Notes: generated by a model not told the origin, from the sequence alone. 64,000 bases of DNA from Legionella hackeliae (GCF_000953655.1 NZ_LN681226.1:1-64000), one strand, 5' to 3'; shown: positions 49,359 to 58,356, numbered from the stretch's first letter. Translations and numbers: made by a program.

Positions 49359-50963
49359 TTAAGAATATATTGGAAGTACTATGGTGAATCGAGCACCTTT
49401 TAATATCGGTGATTGTGTAGCCATGACCTTTCCTCCGTGGAGATTAACAACTTTTTTAACAATAGCTAATCCTAACCCAATATGTTTATCTCCAATTCCT
49501 GCGTCTTCAGCAATTGTATATTCAGAAAAAATGTCATCCGCACCCTCCTCCGGCAAGCCTGGGCCATCATCGTCTACGTGAAGTAAAATATGACTATTAT
49601 CCAGCGAAATGGTTAAAGAAATAGTGTGCTCTGCAAATTTCATGGCATTTGTAATCAAATTGGTAACAGCGTGTTTTAAAATATTTTCATCTATGTATGC
49701 TTTCAAAGAATTTAACTCATTAGAATGAAATGTAATTTCAAATGTTGAGGAAGAATAAGACTCTAATAACTTTCTTAACCATACTATTATATCGGTCTCA
49801 GACTGTTTTAATTTCAATTCGTTTGAATGCATTTTTGAGTAAATCAAAAAAGTGCTGACGAGCCGATTCATATCTGCAATATCTTCTTGTATGCTGTTTA
49901 TCTGTTTATTGAGCAATGCATCTTCAGCGTTTCTCCTTTTGATACTATCCGTCGCCATTTGTATGGTTGACAAAGGAGTCCTAATTTCATGCGCGACAAA
50001 CCGGCACAATTGTTTATGTGATTCAATCAGTTCTTTTAATTGCTCACCCATTTGGATGATATTTCTATACAGCCCATACAAAACAGAGGTGGTACCAATT
50101 TTCCGATGAAAATCAAAGTTACCTTGACTAAAATTTTTTGTTATCTGATATACCTTTTTCATATTTCTAACAAAAAGCAATGAAAATAAGGCAATAAGAC
50201 AAAGGGATATAAAAAAGAAAGTTCCTATAAAATAATACATAACATCACTGATTCTTGCCATAACTGGCAGATAGCTTAGTGGGCCAATTTTGAGTATTCC
50301 ACCACTAAAACGATAATAGAGAATAACAATTTGTGACGAGTTTTTATTGGTTTCAAGTACTAGACGCTTTGTTGATAAAGAATTAATTATATTACTTGGC
50401 AAGAGTTTACTCTTGGTTTTATAAACATGAAGAGGAAACCCATATATTTTTTCTAAACTTAATAGTTCATTACTCCACGTATTTTTTGATTTTGATAATA
50501 AATGTTGAACGATTTGTTTTAAAACAGGATTCATATAATTAAAAATAATTTCGTCAGGATCTGAAAAATTGTAAGCTAATGCATATGGGGTATTACCAAT
50601 TTTTTTATACGCCGTATGTTCTACAATGACCTCGTTTAGAAATTGATAGGTTGTACCTGATAAAAAAATGATTTCACCATTATTTAACTGATTATTCTGC
50701 GCCAGGGTGAGTTTTAGACTGTCGATTGCTATAAGATGAATAACATTATCTGTTTTCTTCTTTATTATCGCATCCCAGTTTGATTTCGGGTTATTAATTA
50801 ACTCTTTTTCTAAACTAATTAAAAGCCCTTGCGAGGTCGTTTTTCCAGCATTAACAACTATCTTTGTCTCAACTGACTTTAAATATTTAAAAAATGCCAA
50901 AACAAGAATTAAAAAAATCACAAAGAACGCAGTCAAAATTTTAATATAAATATTAAATTTCAT
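49359..50963 (-). CDS. Membrane sensor histidine kinase (RstB-like)
   Basis: A 534-residue kinase. Two membrane helices (about 8-26 and 245-268) bracket a periplasmic sensor of some 215 residues. A HAMP-like linker is followed by the H-box FVAHEIRTPLSTIQM (His near 325), the N-box NLITNAMKFA, and DDDGPGLP, GLGLAIVKKVV and GARFTIVLP of the ATPase domain. It very likely phosphorylates the regulator at 46600, although it is on the other strand and separated from it by the ankyrin gene. A 33-codon frame overlaps its start by 11 bp. Confidence 0.92.
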   Translation of the reverse strand: MKFNIYIKILTAFFVIFLILVLAFFKYLKSVETKIVVNAGKTTSQGLLISLEKELINNPKSNWDAIIKKKTDNVIHLIAIDSLKLTLAQNNQLNNGEIIFLSGTTYQFLNEVIVEHTAYKKIGNTPYALAYNFSDPDEIIFNYMNPVLKQIVQHLLSKSKNTWSNELLSLEKIYGFPLHVYKTKSKLLPSNIINSLSTKRLVLETNKNSSQIVILYYRFSGGILKIGPLSYLPVMARISDVMYYFIGTFFFISLCLIALFSLLFVRNMKKVYQITKNFSQGNFDFHRKIGTTSVLYGLYRNIIQMGEQLKELIESHKQLCRFVAHEIRTPLSTIQMATDSIKRRNAEDALLNKQINSIQEDIADMNRLVSTFLIYSKMHSNELKLKQSETDIIVWLRKLLESYSSSTFEITFHSNELNSLKAYIDENILKHAVTNLITNAMKFAEHTISLTISLDNSHILLHVDDDGPGLPEEGADDIFSEYTIAEDAGIGDKHIGLGLAIVKKVVNLHGGKVMATQSPILKGARFTIVLPIYS

Positions 50964-51054
50964 TACTAGGCACTCTAAATAAAAATAATAGATACCTTTT
51001 CACAAGAAAGTACTCTGGATTATCTTTGATAATTTCAATATCTAATTCTGGCAT
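50953..51054 (-). CDS. Short coupled ORF between nucleotidyltransferase and kinase genes
   Basis: An ATG at 51052-51054 preceded by TAGGA opens 33 codons, MPELDIEIIKDNPEYFLVKR followed by YLLFLFRVPSNEI, and stops 11 bp inside the kinase gene. The ribosome binding site overlaps the stop of the upstream nucleotidyltransferase gene. The arrangement suggests that it couples translation of the kinase to the genes before it. Whether the peptide itself does anything is unknown. Confidence 0.45.
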   Translation of the reverse strand: MPELDIEIIKDNPEYFLVKRYLLFLFRVPSNEI

Positions 51055-51061
51055 AATTATC

Positions 51062-51718
51062 CTACGTTTTGTCTATCTTTATAACTCTTGTAATTAGCCT
51101 ATTTAAGGCATCCAAATTATCGATATTCGTTATGGCCTCATCAAATAATGATAAAGTCTCTGGATCGTGTGTTTCTAAATACTTGAATGCTTTTTTTGGA
51201 CCTTGATAACGCAATTCTTTGAATACAAAATAATCCTCTAGAATTGTGAAGATTGACCAAATATGGCGATATTTTCCTTCTAAATCTCTAGTATACGCCC
51301 TTGCCAGCATTTTTTGATACCACACTCTACGTGCTGTAATTTCATCAAGAGGGAGGGACTCAGGCAATATTAAAAAAGCAGAGAGTTTTTTTAATAACTC
51401 TGTGCCAAAATGAGCTTTTTCAAGAACAACGATGCCATCTGACATACATAAATGTTCATCAGAAATTGAATCAAAAGCATTCTCGGGATAAACAAAAATA
51501 TCATGATAAACTTGATGTGCTTCATCAAAGCGTGCAATTCGTTGCTTATCTCCTTTTTCCCTAATCCCTGCAACATCATAATCACTGGTTACTGTGAAGT
51601 CTCCTCGTGCGCGCGAGCCATATAAAATAATTGTATGGCAATGATGTAAAGATATTAATTCATCAACAATGAATTGCAGAACAGCATCATTTTCTAATGA
51701 TATTTTCTTTTGTGTCAT
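51062..51718 (-). CDS. Nucleotidyltransferase-domain protein
   Basis: A 218-residue protein with TIILYGSRARGDFTVTSDYDVAGIRE (G-S-x10-D-x-D, residues about 31-50) and a helical C-terminal half (WYQKMLARAYTRDLEGKYRHIWSIFTILEDYFVFKELRYQGPKKAF). It belongs to the Pol-beta superfamily of nucleotidyltransferases; the target is unknown. It is transcribed with the DUF167 and cupin genes before it and, through a short frame, with the kinase gene after it. Confidence 0.82.
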   Translation of the reverse strand: MTQKKISLENDAVLQFIVDELISLHHCHTIILYGSRARGDFTVTSDYDVAGIREKGDKQRIARFDEAHQVYHDIFVYPENAFDSISDEHLCMSDGIVVLEKAHFGTELLKKLSAFLILPESLPLDEITARRVWYQKMLARAYTRDLEGKYRHIWSIFTILEDYFVFKELRYQGPKKAFKYLETHDPETLSLFDEAITNIDNLDALNRLITRVIKIDKT

Positions 51719-51722
51719 TCCC

Positions 51723-52024
51723 TTACCTTCTTATTTTGTAACCATAATACCAACGGCTTCCTGTGGTGGAACTGGTTTGAACCGTATGATCTACTCCTGC
51801 TGGAATCAATACTTCTCTCCAATAGCAGGTTTTAACGTTTTATTGCCCACGGTTAAAATAACTTCACCTTCAAGCAACATGAATAACTCATCCGTTTCAT
51901 GCCTAAAATCCTTCCAAATTTGACCTGGGGGATCTTCCCAAAGCTCAAAACTAAAGCCACGAGAGCGCCAATTGTTCTCAATTATTGTTGTATCCAGCAT
52001 TTTAGGCTCATTATTTAAAATCAT
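51723..52024 (-). pseudogene. Small cupin-domain gene with a frameshift
   Basis: The first frame reads MLDTTIIENNWRSRGFSFELWEDPPGQ, DELFMLLEGEVILTVGN and KPAIGEKY, then stops at 51806. The next frame continues at once with VLIPAGVDHTVQTSSTTG and SRWYYGYKIRR and stops at 51723. Joined, the two give a normal cupin of about 100 residues with the E..H-type metal-site blocks. One base too many or too few near 51810 explains it. It could be a real mutation or a sequencing error. Confidence 0.75.
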
Positions 52025-52027
52025 TCT

Positions 52028-52324
52028 TTAAATTTTACACCACTGAAGAGCATCAACACCACAACCAATGACTTCAATGATCTTGTGTCGAGACTTAAGG
52101 CCTCTCTTTATTTTAATTTGACTTTTAGGGACTTTGAATAAGACAGACAGGTATCGCACTAATTCCATGTTGGCTTTAACTTCAATAGAAGGTGCCGCGA
52201 TTTTTATCTTTAGTTCCTCTCCAACAGCACCTACTACTTGATTGCATTTGGCACCGGGTTGAATAAGCAAACTAAGAATTAATCCATTATCCTTTTGTTT
52301 ATACCACGGATATAGGTAAATCAT
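52028..52324 (-). CDS. DUF167 (YggU-like) protein
   Basis: A 98-residue protein with LILSLLIQPGAKCNQVVGAVGEELKIKIAAPSIEVKANMELVRYLSVLFKVPKSQIKIKRG, the standard DUF167 pattern, and the ending VIGCGVDALQWCKI. Its function is unknown. It is the first gene of the reverse-strand set down to the histidine kinase. A decayed copy of its 3' end lies at 43897-43975. Confidence 0.9.
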   Translation of the reverse strand: MIYLYPWYKQKDNGLILSLLIQPGAKCNQVVGAVGEELKIKIAAPSIEVKANMELVRYLSVLFKVPKSQIKIKRGLKSRHKIIEVIGCGVDALQWCKI

Positions 52325-52480
52325 CTTGCTGTTCCATTATTTTATCCTGCTTTTACTATTCTATTGAGACTCGCTTTTTTATGTATAATATTCTCTTGGT
52401 AACTATTTAAAGGGAAGTTTTTTATGTTAAGTAAGACTTATATTTTTCTCGTCATTTTTTATGCATTTTAACTTCCAAAA

Positions 52481-53458
52481 ATGAATAATCTACTACCACT
52501 TTTCAAATGGGGAACCGATTACCTGGTTTCTAATGGCTACTCAATAGAGCACTCACCAGAAATTGTATTGTCAACACCGTGGTCTCATGTGATCCGATTT
52601 GCAACATCAACAGAGAATTTTTATTTAAAACAAACACCACCCTCTCTTTTTCTATCTAATGAGCCCAAAATCATTCGAGTATTGTCATCCCAATTCCATG
52701 CCAATGTGCCCGATATAATTGAAATTAATGAGGATTTACATTGTTTTCTAATGAGGGATGCGGGTATTTCTTTGCGTCAAACGCTTAAAACCAACTTCAA
52801 GCCAGAGCTATTATGCCAAGCAATAAAGCAATATGCCACAATCCAACTCAGCGCAGAAGAATGTATCGTGACATTTCTCAAACTAGGCGTACCTGATTGG
52901 CGATTAAATCAATTACCCTTTCTTTATGATCACATGTTAAAGCAAACTGCTTTTTTAAAAGCAGAGGGTCTAACGGATAAAGAATTGCAAACATTACACA
53001 GTCTAAGTCCGAAATTTTCAGCGCAGTGCAAATTATTAGCAAGCTTTAGGATTCCTGAAACCATAGGTTATCACGATTTTCATGATAAGAATGTTCTTCT
53101 TGATCCAATTACTAAAAGAATGACGTTTGTTGATTGGGGAGAGACCGCGATCATTCATCCATTTTTTTCGTTACATACCTGTCTAGAACAATCGATTACT
53201 CACTATGGAGTAACAGAAGGTGATTCAACATACCAGAAACTTCAAGATGCTTGCCTCGAAAAATGGTTAGGATTAGCGACAAAGGAACGGTTATTAAGTG
53301 CATTCCTTTTAGCGAAACAAATCCGGCTATTTTGGAATATACTCGCGTCTAATCAGTTTATACTAAGTGTGGATCGACAGGCCTACCAGGCCTACTATCC
53401 CAATCAGCATAGCCCGATCGCAGGTGGCTTTAAAGCGTTTCTTGAGGGCATGCATTAA
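52481..53458 (+). CDS. Aminoglycoside-phosphotransferase-family kinase
   Basis: A 325-residue APH-fold kinase: nucleotide-binding lobe with HVIRFATSTENFYLKQTPP, hinge LHCFLMRDAGISL, catalytic loop GYHDFHDKNVLL with the Asp, and FVDWGETAIIHPF replacing DFG. The fold is shared by antibiotic kinases and by kinases for small metabolites, so the substrate is uncertain. It stands alone between the DUF167 and WYL-type regulator genes. Confidence 0.85.
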   Translation: MNNLLPLFKWGTDYLVSNGYSIEHSPEIVLSTPWSHVIRFATSTENFYLKQTPPSLFLSNEPKIIRVLSSQFHANVPDIIEINEDLHCFLMRDAGISLRQTLKTNFKPELLCQAIKQYATIQLSAEECIVTFLKLGVPDWRLNQLPFLYDHMLKQTAFLKAEGLTDKELQTLHSLSPKFSAQCKLLASFRIPETIGYHDFHDKNVLLDPITKRMTFVDWGETAIIHPFFSLHTCLEQSITHYGVTEGDSTYQKLQDACLEKWLGLATKERLLSAFLLAKQIRLFWNILASNQFILSVDRQAYQAYYPNQHSPIAGGFKAFLEGMH

Positions 53459-53565
53459 ACCCAAGGTTCGTTGCTATTAGAATAATCATAATAAGCAAAT
53501 TATTAGTTCTATAAATATTCATGATACACTACTGACATGATTTGGCAGCAGTATTTATTACAATA

Positions 53566-54258
53566 ATGTCTCGAACTGAACGTTTATTTGATTTAATTCA
53601 ATTACTACGACGTCATCAATTACCCGTGAGTGGCAAAAATCTTTCAGAAGAATTAGGCGTGAGCCTACGGACTCTTTACCGAGATATAATAACCTTACAA
53701 TCCTTAGGCGCGCCAATTGAAGGCGAGCCCGGTGTTGGTTATGTGCTTAAATCTGGTTTTATGTTGCCTCCTTTGATGTTTTCAGATGATGAAATTGAGG
53801 CAATGGTGCTAGGGTCACGTTGGGTTGCACAACGAGCGGATACTCAACTTAAAATCGCAGCTCAAAATGTGCTTGCAAAAATTTCAGCAGTCCTTCCTAC
53901 TGAATTAAAACACCAACTAGAAACTTCAGGACTCTTAGTTCCCCCAGGAAAATGTGCCGAAAGTAAGGATAGTGATCTTATTCTCATTCGCAAAGCGATA
54001 CGTTTAGAACGAAAAATCGAATTAGAATATCAAGATCTCCAAAACAATCATTCGACACGAATACTCTGGCCTATTGCGCTCGGCTTTTTTGATGAAGTGC
54101 ATCTCATGGTGGGTTGGTGTGAGCTAAGGCAGGACTTCCGTCACTTCAGAACCGATAGAATTCTTCAATTATCCATTAAAGAACAAAAATATTCCGAACG
54201 CCGACAATCCCTTTTAAAGAAGTGGCGCACCCTACATAATATTCCCCAATCCTATTGA
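53566..54258 (+). CDS. YafY-type transcriptional regulator (HTH and WYL domains)
   Basis: From the ATG at 53566 it is 230 residues. The HTH_11 helix is MSRTERLFDLIQLLRRHQLPVSG, LSEELGVSLRTLYRDIITLQSLGAPIEGEPGVGY. A WYL domain follows with RKAIRLERKIELEYQD and RILWPIALGFFDEVHLMVGWCELRQDFRHFRTDRI. WYL regulators often respond to DNA stress or small ligands. It precedes a VOC gene and an EVE-domain gene, a combination often seen under YafY control. Confidence 0.9.
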   Translation: MSRTERLFDLIQLLRRHQLPVSGKNLSEELGVSLRTLYRDIITLQSLGAPIEGEPGVGYVLKSGFMLPPLMFSDDEIEAMVLGSRWVAQRADTQLKIAAQNVLAKISAVLPTELKHQLETSGLLVPPGKCAESKDSDLILIRKAIRLERKIELEYQDLQNNHSTRILWPIALGFFDEVHLMVGWCELRQDFRHFRTDRILQLSIKEQKYSERRQSLLKKWRTLHNIPQSY

Positions 54259-54333
54259 ATGATGCTGACAAAAACTGTCACGACCCTACCGTATATTCTC
54301 CAACAGGTTAATAAATAAAAAACAGGAGAAAGC

Positions 54334-54702
54334 ATGTCATTCGATCCCAATTTAGTTCTATTTTATGTGAGCAATATAGAAAAAAGTACTCATTTTTATT
54401 CAGAATTACTCACTGCACATCCTATACACACCGAGCCTGACTATGTGATGTTTTTATTAAAATCTGGCTTACGACTAGGTTTGTGGTCTCAAAATTCTGC
54501 CCAACCAGCCCCCACTACGCTTGGTGGCGGTAGCGAGCTCGCCATTTTGGTTGGCTCTGAGCAAACGATTGATGAACTTTTTGGAAATTATCGAAATAAG
54601 GACTTTAAAATAATACAAGAACCGACTCATATGGATTTTGGTTATACCTTTGTAATCTGCGACCCAGATGGCCATCGCATTCGCTTTTTTTCAAAGAAAT
54701 GA
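54334..54702 (+). CDS. VOC-family protein
   Basis: A 122-residue VOC protein: LVLFYVSNIEKSTHFYSELLTAHPI, YVMFLLKSGLRLGLWSQ, and the ending FGYTFVICDPDGHRIRFFSKK. It may be a drug-binding or glyoxalase-type protein. It lies 75 bp after the regulator gene and overlaps the EVE gene by four bases. Confidence 0.88.
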   Translation: MSFDPNLVLFYVSNIEKSTHFYSELLTAHPIHTEPDYVMFLLKSGLRLGLWSQNSAQPAPTTLGGGSELAILVGSEQTIDELFGNYRNKDFKIIQEPTHMDFGYTFVICDPDGHRIRFFSKK

Positions 54703-55133
54703 CCATGAATCAAAACTGGCTCGCTGTCGCCTGTGCAACACATGTGCGAATTGGAGTGGAAGGAGAATTTATGCAAGTTTGCCATGGTAAACTTGCACCT
54801 CTAAAAAGAATAAAAGCGGACGATTGTATTATTTATTACTCGCCAACCTCGCACTTTGGCGGCACCAAGAAAGTGCAGGCATTTACGGCAATTGGAATAG
54901 TTCTACCCGGCGAACCTTATCAAGTGGATATGGGCAATGGTTTTTATCCTTTTCGACGCAATGTGCTTTGGTCCAATAAAGCGATTGATGTTTCAATACA
55001 TACACTGATTGAATCGCTGGAATTGACAAAAAATACCAAGAATTGGGGATATCAATTTCGTTTTGGCGTATTAAAAATCAGTGAACACGACAAACGCATC
55101 ATTGCCCATGCCATGCAAGCTTATATTAATTAA
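54699..55133 (+). CDS. EVE-domain protein
   Basis: A 144-residue protein with NWLAVACATHVRIGVEGEFMQVCHGKLAPLKRIKADDCIIYYSPTSHFGG, KVQAFTAIGIVLPGEPYQVD and YPFRRNVLW, the EVE (PUA-like, UPF0310) fold. EVE domains bind modified bases in DNA or RNA. It overlaps the VOC gene by four bases (ATGA). Confidence 0.88.
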   Translation: MTMNQNWLAVACATHVRIGVEGEFMQVCHGKLAPLKRIKADDCIIYYSPTSHFGGTKKVQAFTAIGIVLPGEPYQVDMGNGFYPFRRNVLWSNKAIDVSIHTLIESLELTKNTKNWGYQFRFGVLKISEHDKRIIAHAMQAYIN

Positions 55134-55156
55134 AAAAAATCTACTTGGAGCTTCTT

Positions 55157-55618
55157 ATGACTGCTATCATACCTCAACTAACCCAAATTCAAGCACTGAC
55201 AGTAACTGGAATAAGTGTGAGAACAAAAAATGAGGAGGAGCTTAATCCTCAAAAAGCACAACTGCCTCATCTTTGGGAACAATTTTATGGCTCGACAACA
55301 AATGAAACACAACAAAATAACCCAATTTATGGGGTGTATCACCACTATGAGTCCGATTCATCAGGACATTATACAGTAACTGCAGGAATAGAAATTCCGA
55401 ATGAGTCCAAAGCCACACACTTGGATAGAGTTATCATAAAAGCAGGAGATTATCTGGTTTTTGAAGCAGCAGGGACTAATCCTTCAGAAATCATTAAAGC
55501 CTGGCAAACTATTTGGAACTATTTTAATGAGACATCAACATACCAACGAAGCTATCTTACTGATTTTGAGCTCTATAAAACTCCTATTGAAAGCGCAGTG
55601 TATATAGGCATTAAGTAA
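55157..55618 (+). CDS. GyrI-like effector-binding-domain protein
   Basis: From the ATG at 55157 behind GGAG it is 153 residues: QALTVTGISVRTKNEEE, LPHLWEQFYGS, YGVYHHYESDSSGHYTVTAGIEI, GDYLVFEAAGTNPSEIIKAWQTIWNYFNE and FELYKTPIESAVYIGIK. This is the GyrI/Rob ligand-binding domain without a DNA-binding part. Family members bind or degrade drug-like molecules. Confidence 0.87.
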   Translation: MTAIIPQLTQIQALTVTGISVRTKNEEELNPQKAQLPHLWEQFYGSTTNETQQNNPIYGVYHHYESDSSGHYTVTAGIEIPNESKATHLDRVIIKAGDYLVFEAAGTNPSEIIKAWQTIWNYFNETSTYQRSYLTDFELYKTPIESAVYIGIK

Positions 55619-55640
55619 CCAACATAAGAGCACTAACTAT

Positions 55641-56384
55641 ATGACAACAACCCCAATAATAGATTCACTTATAAAACTTCAAAGCGAGCTTGAGCCACTC
55701 AAAAAGCCTGCGTCAGAGCAAAAGGCAACCTATTATAAAACTGGACCAGGAGATTATGCGGAGCATGACCAATTTATAGGAGTTAGCGTCCCTGATTTAA
55801 GAAAAATTGCCAAACGCTATCAGGAGTTACCTCTTCTCTTGTTACAAGAATTGCTGTATTCACCCATCAATGAAGAGCGACTATTAGCCTTGTTGATTTT
55901 AGTAACCCGTTATCAAAGAGGAGATGCAGACCTACAACAAACGATTTTTCAATTTTATTTAACTCACATCAATCAGGTTAATAACTGGAATTTGGTTGAT
56001 GCTTCAGCTCACTGGATTATGGGTGCCCATTTATTAAAAGAAGATAAAACATTTCTGTCCACACTGGCAGAAAGCACTAACCTTTGGGAAAAACGTATAG
56101 CGATAGTCGCCACTTGGTATTTTATCCGAAACGACTCTTTTGAATGTACGCTTAAACTTGCAGAAAAACTGCTGTGTGACCATCATGATTTAATTCATAA
56201 GGCAGTAGGCTGGATGTTAAGAGAAGTCGGGAAACGCAACCAATCCATCCTCATCGAATTTTTAAATCGCCATGCGTATCAAATGCCAAGAACCATGCTC
56301 CGTTACGCCATTGAACGATTGATGCCAACAACGCGAAAAACTTATTTATTAGCTAAGAAGCAAATCCTGGATAGTGAAATATAA
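55641..56384 (+). CDS. AlkD-like DNA alkylation repair protein
   Basis: A 247-residue HEAT-like repeat protein: YYKTGPGDYAEHDQFIGVSVPDLRKIAKRYQELPL, EERLLALLILVTRYQRGD, NNWNLVDASAHWIMGAHLL, WEKRIAIVATWYFIRNDSF and DLIHKAVGWMLREVGKRNQ. These are the helix pairs and DNA-contacting residues of AlkD glycosylases. It follows the GyrI-like gene by 22 bp. Confidence 0.9.
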   Translation: MTTTPIIDSLIKLQSELEPLKKPASEQKATYYKTGPGDYAEHDQFIGVSVPDLRKIAKRYQELPLLLLQELLYSPINEERLLALLILVTRYQRGDADLQQTIFQFYLTHINQVNNWNLVDASAHWIMGAHLLKEDKTFLSTLAESTNLWEKRIAIVATWYFIRNDSFECTLKLAEKLLCDHHDLIHKAVGWMLREVGKRNQSILIEFLNRHAYQMPRTMLRYAIERLMPTTRKTYLLAKKQILDSEI

Positions 56385-56414
56385 CTTTCTTGGCTAAGGC
56401 TACATGCTCTAATA

Positions 56415-57386
56415 CTACACGCAGTATGACCATCCCCAATGAGTTAAAAAAGTATTTTTATCCTCTTCTGATTGCTGATCAGTTCTATTTTTTCCAGTCA
56501 AAACCTGTTCAAGATAATAGCGTCCATCCTCAAAAAATCGTTGAAGCTGATAAAATCGACACAATTCATGGTTAATGCTGCATTTGAGGTTTAATTTTAA
56601 ATAGAACTCAGCCAATGGAGCCTGTTCATAATGCCAAAGATCTCTCTCAATCGGTGCAATTTTAACTCCGTCCCAATCAACCAACCAAACATCAAAAGGA
56701 GTTTGTAGTACATTATAGTGATGAGGGTCACCATGAGTTAAAGCAAAAGGGATTGACTGCTGACTGAACTGCTTTTTCCATTCTTGTAATTGAGATAGTC
56801 CTTGTAACAATTGCTTTTTATGACGTTTTAGTTGGGACAACATCGATTCTGCATGCGTTTCCTCAATCACCTCAACTGCATTGTTAATCCAACCCTTTAT
56901 CCCTAATGCATAATTGATATCAAAATGTTCTGTTTCAAAAAATGAGAACTCATGAGCTGGAATTTGATGTAATTGAAATAGAAGAGTAGCCATTTTATCG
57001 GCCAAAAGCTGATTGGGCGTATAGGCTGGATGAATCCCTTCAATGTAGTCAAACAATGTCAAAATCAATTTATTGCTCCTAAAACAATAATGACCCTGAA
57101 CATCTGAAATCATATAAGACAAGTTCTTCATGCCAAATTCGTTTCTTAATCGATTTAAAGCGATACCGGTCTGATTAAGTGATTCAATTGTAGGTTGGAT
57201 TGGAACCAGCGATTGGCCTTCAGGATAAACTTTTAGAAAATATTTTTTAGTCGTATTCGTCGAAATAACAAATCCATAAAAAGACCCCACCGCAACAAAA
57301 TGGAGCTCTGAGGCCATAATCTGATAGCCTTGATATAAAAAATCCATCAGCTGTTCATCAGAATAATTTAATTCTCTACGGCGCAT
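56415..57386 (-). CDS. APH-family phosphotransferase (possibly APH(9)-like)
   Basis: A 323-residue kinase with FYGFVISTNTTKKYFLKVYPE, LTLFDYIEGIHPAYTPNQLLADKMATLLFQLHQIP, catalytic loop FALTHGDPHHYNVLQ, and VWLVDWDGVKIAPIERDLWHYE. The last block resembles the IIDWDEPMLAPKERDLMF region of the L. pneumophila spectinomycin kinase APH(9)-Ia as I remember it. Spectinomycin specificity is only a guess. It starts 16 bp after the P-loop-GNAT gene stop and is transcribed with it. Confidence 0.83.
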   Translation of the reverse strand: MRRRELNYSDEQLMDFLYQGYQIMASELHFVAVGSFYGFVISTNTTKKYFLKVYPEGQSLVPIQPTIESLNQTGIALNRLRNEFGMKNLSYMISDVQGHYCFRSNKLILTLFDYIEGIHPAYTPNQLLADKMATLLFQLHQIPAHEFSFFETEHFDINYALGIKGWINNAVEVIEETHAESMLSQLKRHKKQLLQGLSQLQEWKKQFSQQSIPFALTHGDPHHYNVLQTPFDVWLVDWDGVKIAPIERDLWHYEQAPLAEFYLKLNLKCSINHELCRFYQLQRFFEDGRYYLEQVLTGKNRTDQQSEEDKNTFLTHWGWSYCV

Positions 57387-57402
57387 CTCTAGCCCTCTAA
57401 GA

Positions 57403-58356
57403 TTATTTGTCTAAATAGCAGGTGTAACGTTTACCATGCTTATTCATAAATGCCTCACATCGAAATCCACATTGCTGATAAAAACCGTAAGCCTCATCAT
57501 CTGTTTCAGCGCGAAGCATTTGTATTGAAAAATGATTGAGTACATACATCAGCATGTTCTTACCTATTCCTTGGTTTCTATATACTTCAATTACCGCAAT
57601 ATGTCTGATTATGGCAAAACTCTCCTCTAAATGAAGACCAATCACACCAACTAAGTCATTTTTTAAAAACGCCCCTACAAGATGCTGGCCTGATTGAGTA
57701 TAGGATAGAAGTACTTGTTCCATTTTTTCAGGTGTTGGGCATCCAACGCTTGGTTCAAGGAGATGGGACAATCCGGGATAAGAAAATGAAATTTCTTTAC
57801 ACTCAATCTCAAGCTGCAATTTTTTCCTAACCAACTCCATAAGTTCCATGACAAGCATATTGATGCTGTCCTGCGAAGAATCAAGAATAACGCCACCCAT
57901 TTCAATAGTTTTCTCTTTAAGAAATAGAGCCCAATTGTTCATGTGGATATCTGCTAACTCAGGTTGATTGCGAAGTACACTCAACCGATGCTCTCGCATG
58001 GCTTGCTCCGTGTGTAAGCAAATCAGTAAATAATTTTTTATGCCGTGCTCTTTAAGTGGTATTAAAGCAAACTCGGGATTAAATTGCCCTTCAAGAAAAA
58101 TCAGCTTTTTATCATGAATCTGACTTAAACGCTCAATCCAGCGTCTTGTAGTGACCTCTTGCCATTTTTCGGTTGAGCCATATTGTTGGATCATGTCATC
58201 AAAGCTGGGGACACCAATGCTGTCAAAAAAATGAGAAGAAATGGTCTCCTTGGGATATTGCTGTTCGATTTCTTTAAGTAGCGTTGTTTTCCCGATTCCC
58301 GATGCTCCGGTAATGAGTACAATCAATGGCTGTAAAGAAGACTCGCATTCATACAT
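57403..58356 (-). CDS. P-loop kinase fused to a GNAT acetyltransferase
   Basis: A 317-residue fusion. Residues 1-175 are a small-molecule kinase with Walker A LITGASGIGKTTLLKEIEQ, SSHFFDSIGVPSFDDM and KLIFLEGQFNPEFALIPL. Residues about 190-317 are a GNAT domain with IRHIAVIEVYRNQGIGKNMLMYVLNHF and AYGFYQQCGFRCEAFM. The combination of kinase and acetyltransferase recalls bifunctional antibiotic-modifying enzymes but uses a different kinase fold. A broken copy of its 5' end is at 60540-60649. Confidence 0.85.
   Translation of the reverse strand: MYECESSLQPLIVLITGASGIGKTTLLKEIEQQYPKETISSHFFDSIGVPSFDDMIQQYGSTEKWQEVTTRRWIERLSQIHDKKLIFLEGQFNPEFALIPLKEHGIKNYLLICLHTEQAMREHRLSVLRNQPELADIHMNNWALFLKEKTIEMGGVILDSSQDSINMLVMELMELVRKKLQLEIECKEISFSYPGLSHLLEPSVGCPTPEKMEQVLLSYTQSGQHLVGAFLKNDLVGVIGLHLEESFAIIRHIAVIEVYRNQGIGKNMLMYVLNHFSIQMLRAETDDEAYGFYQQCGFRCEAFMNKHGKRYTCYLDK

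Noticed and set aside
49381-49581. Forward frame opposite the histidine kinase ATPase domain
   Set aside because: It is a shadow of strongly conserved reverse-strand coding sequence.
56390-56575. Forward frame after the AlkD-like gene
   Set aside because: It is antisense to the APH-family gene C-terminus and has no recognisable content.
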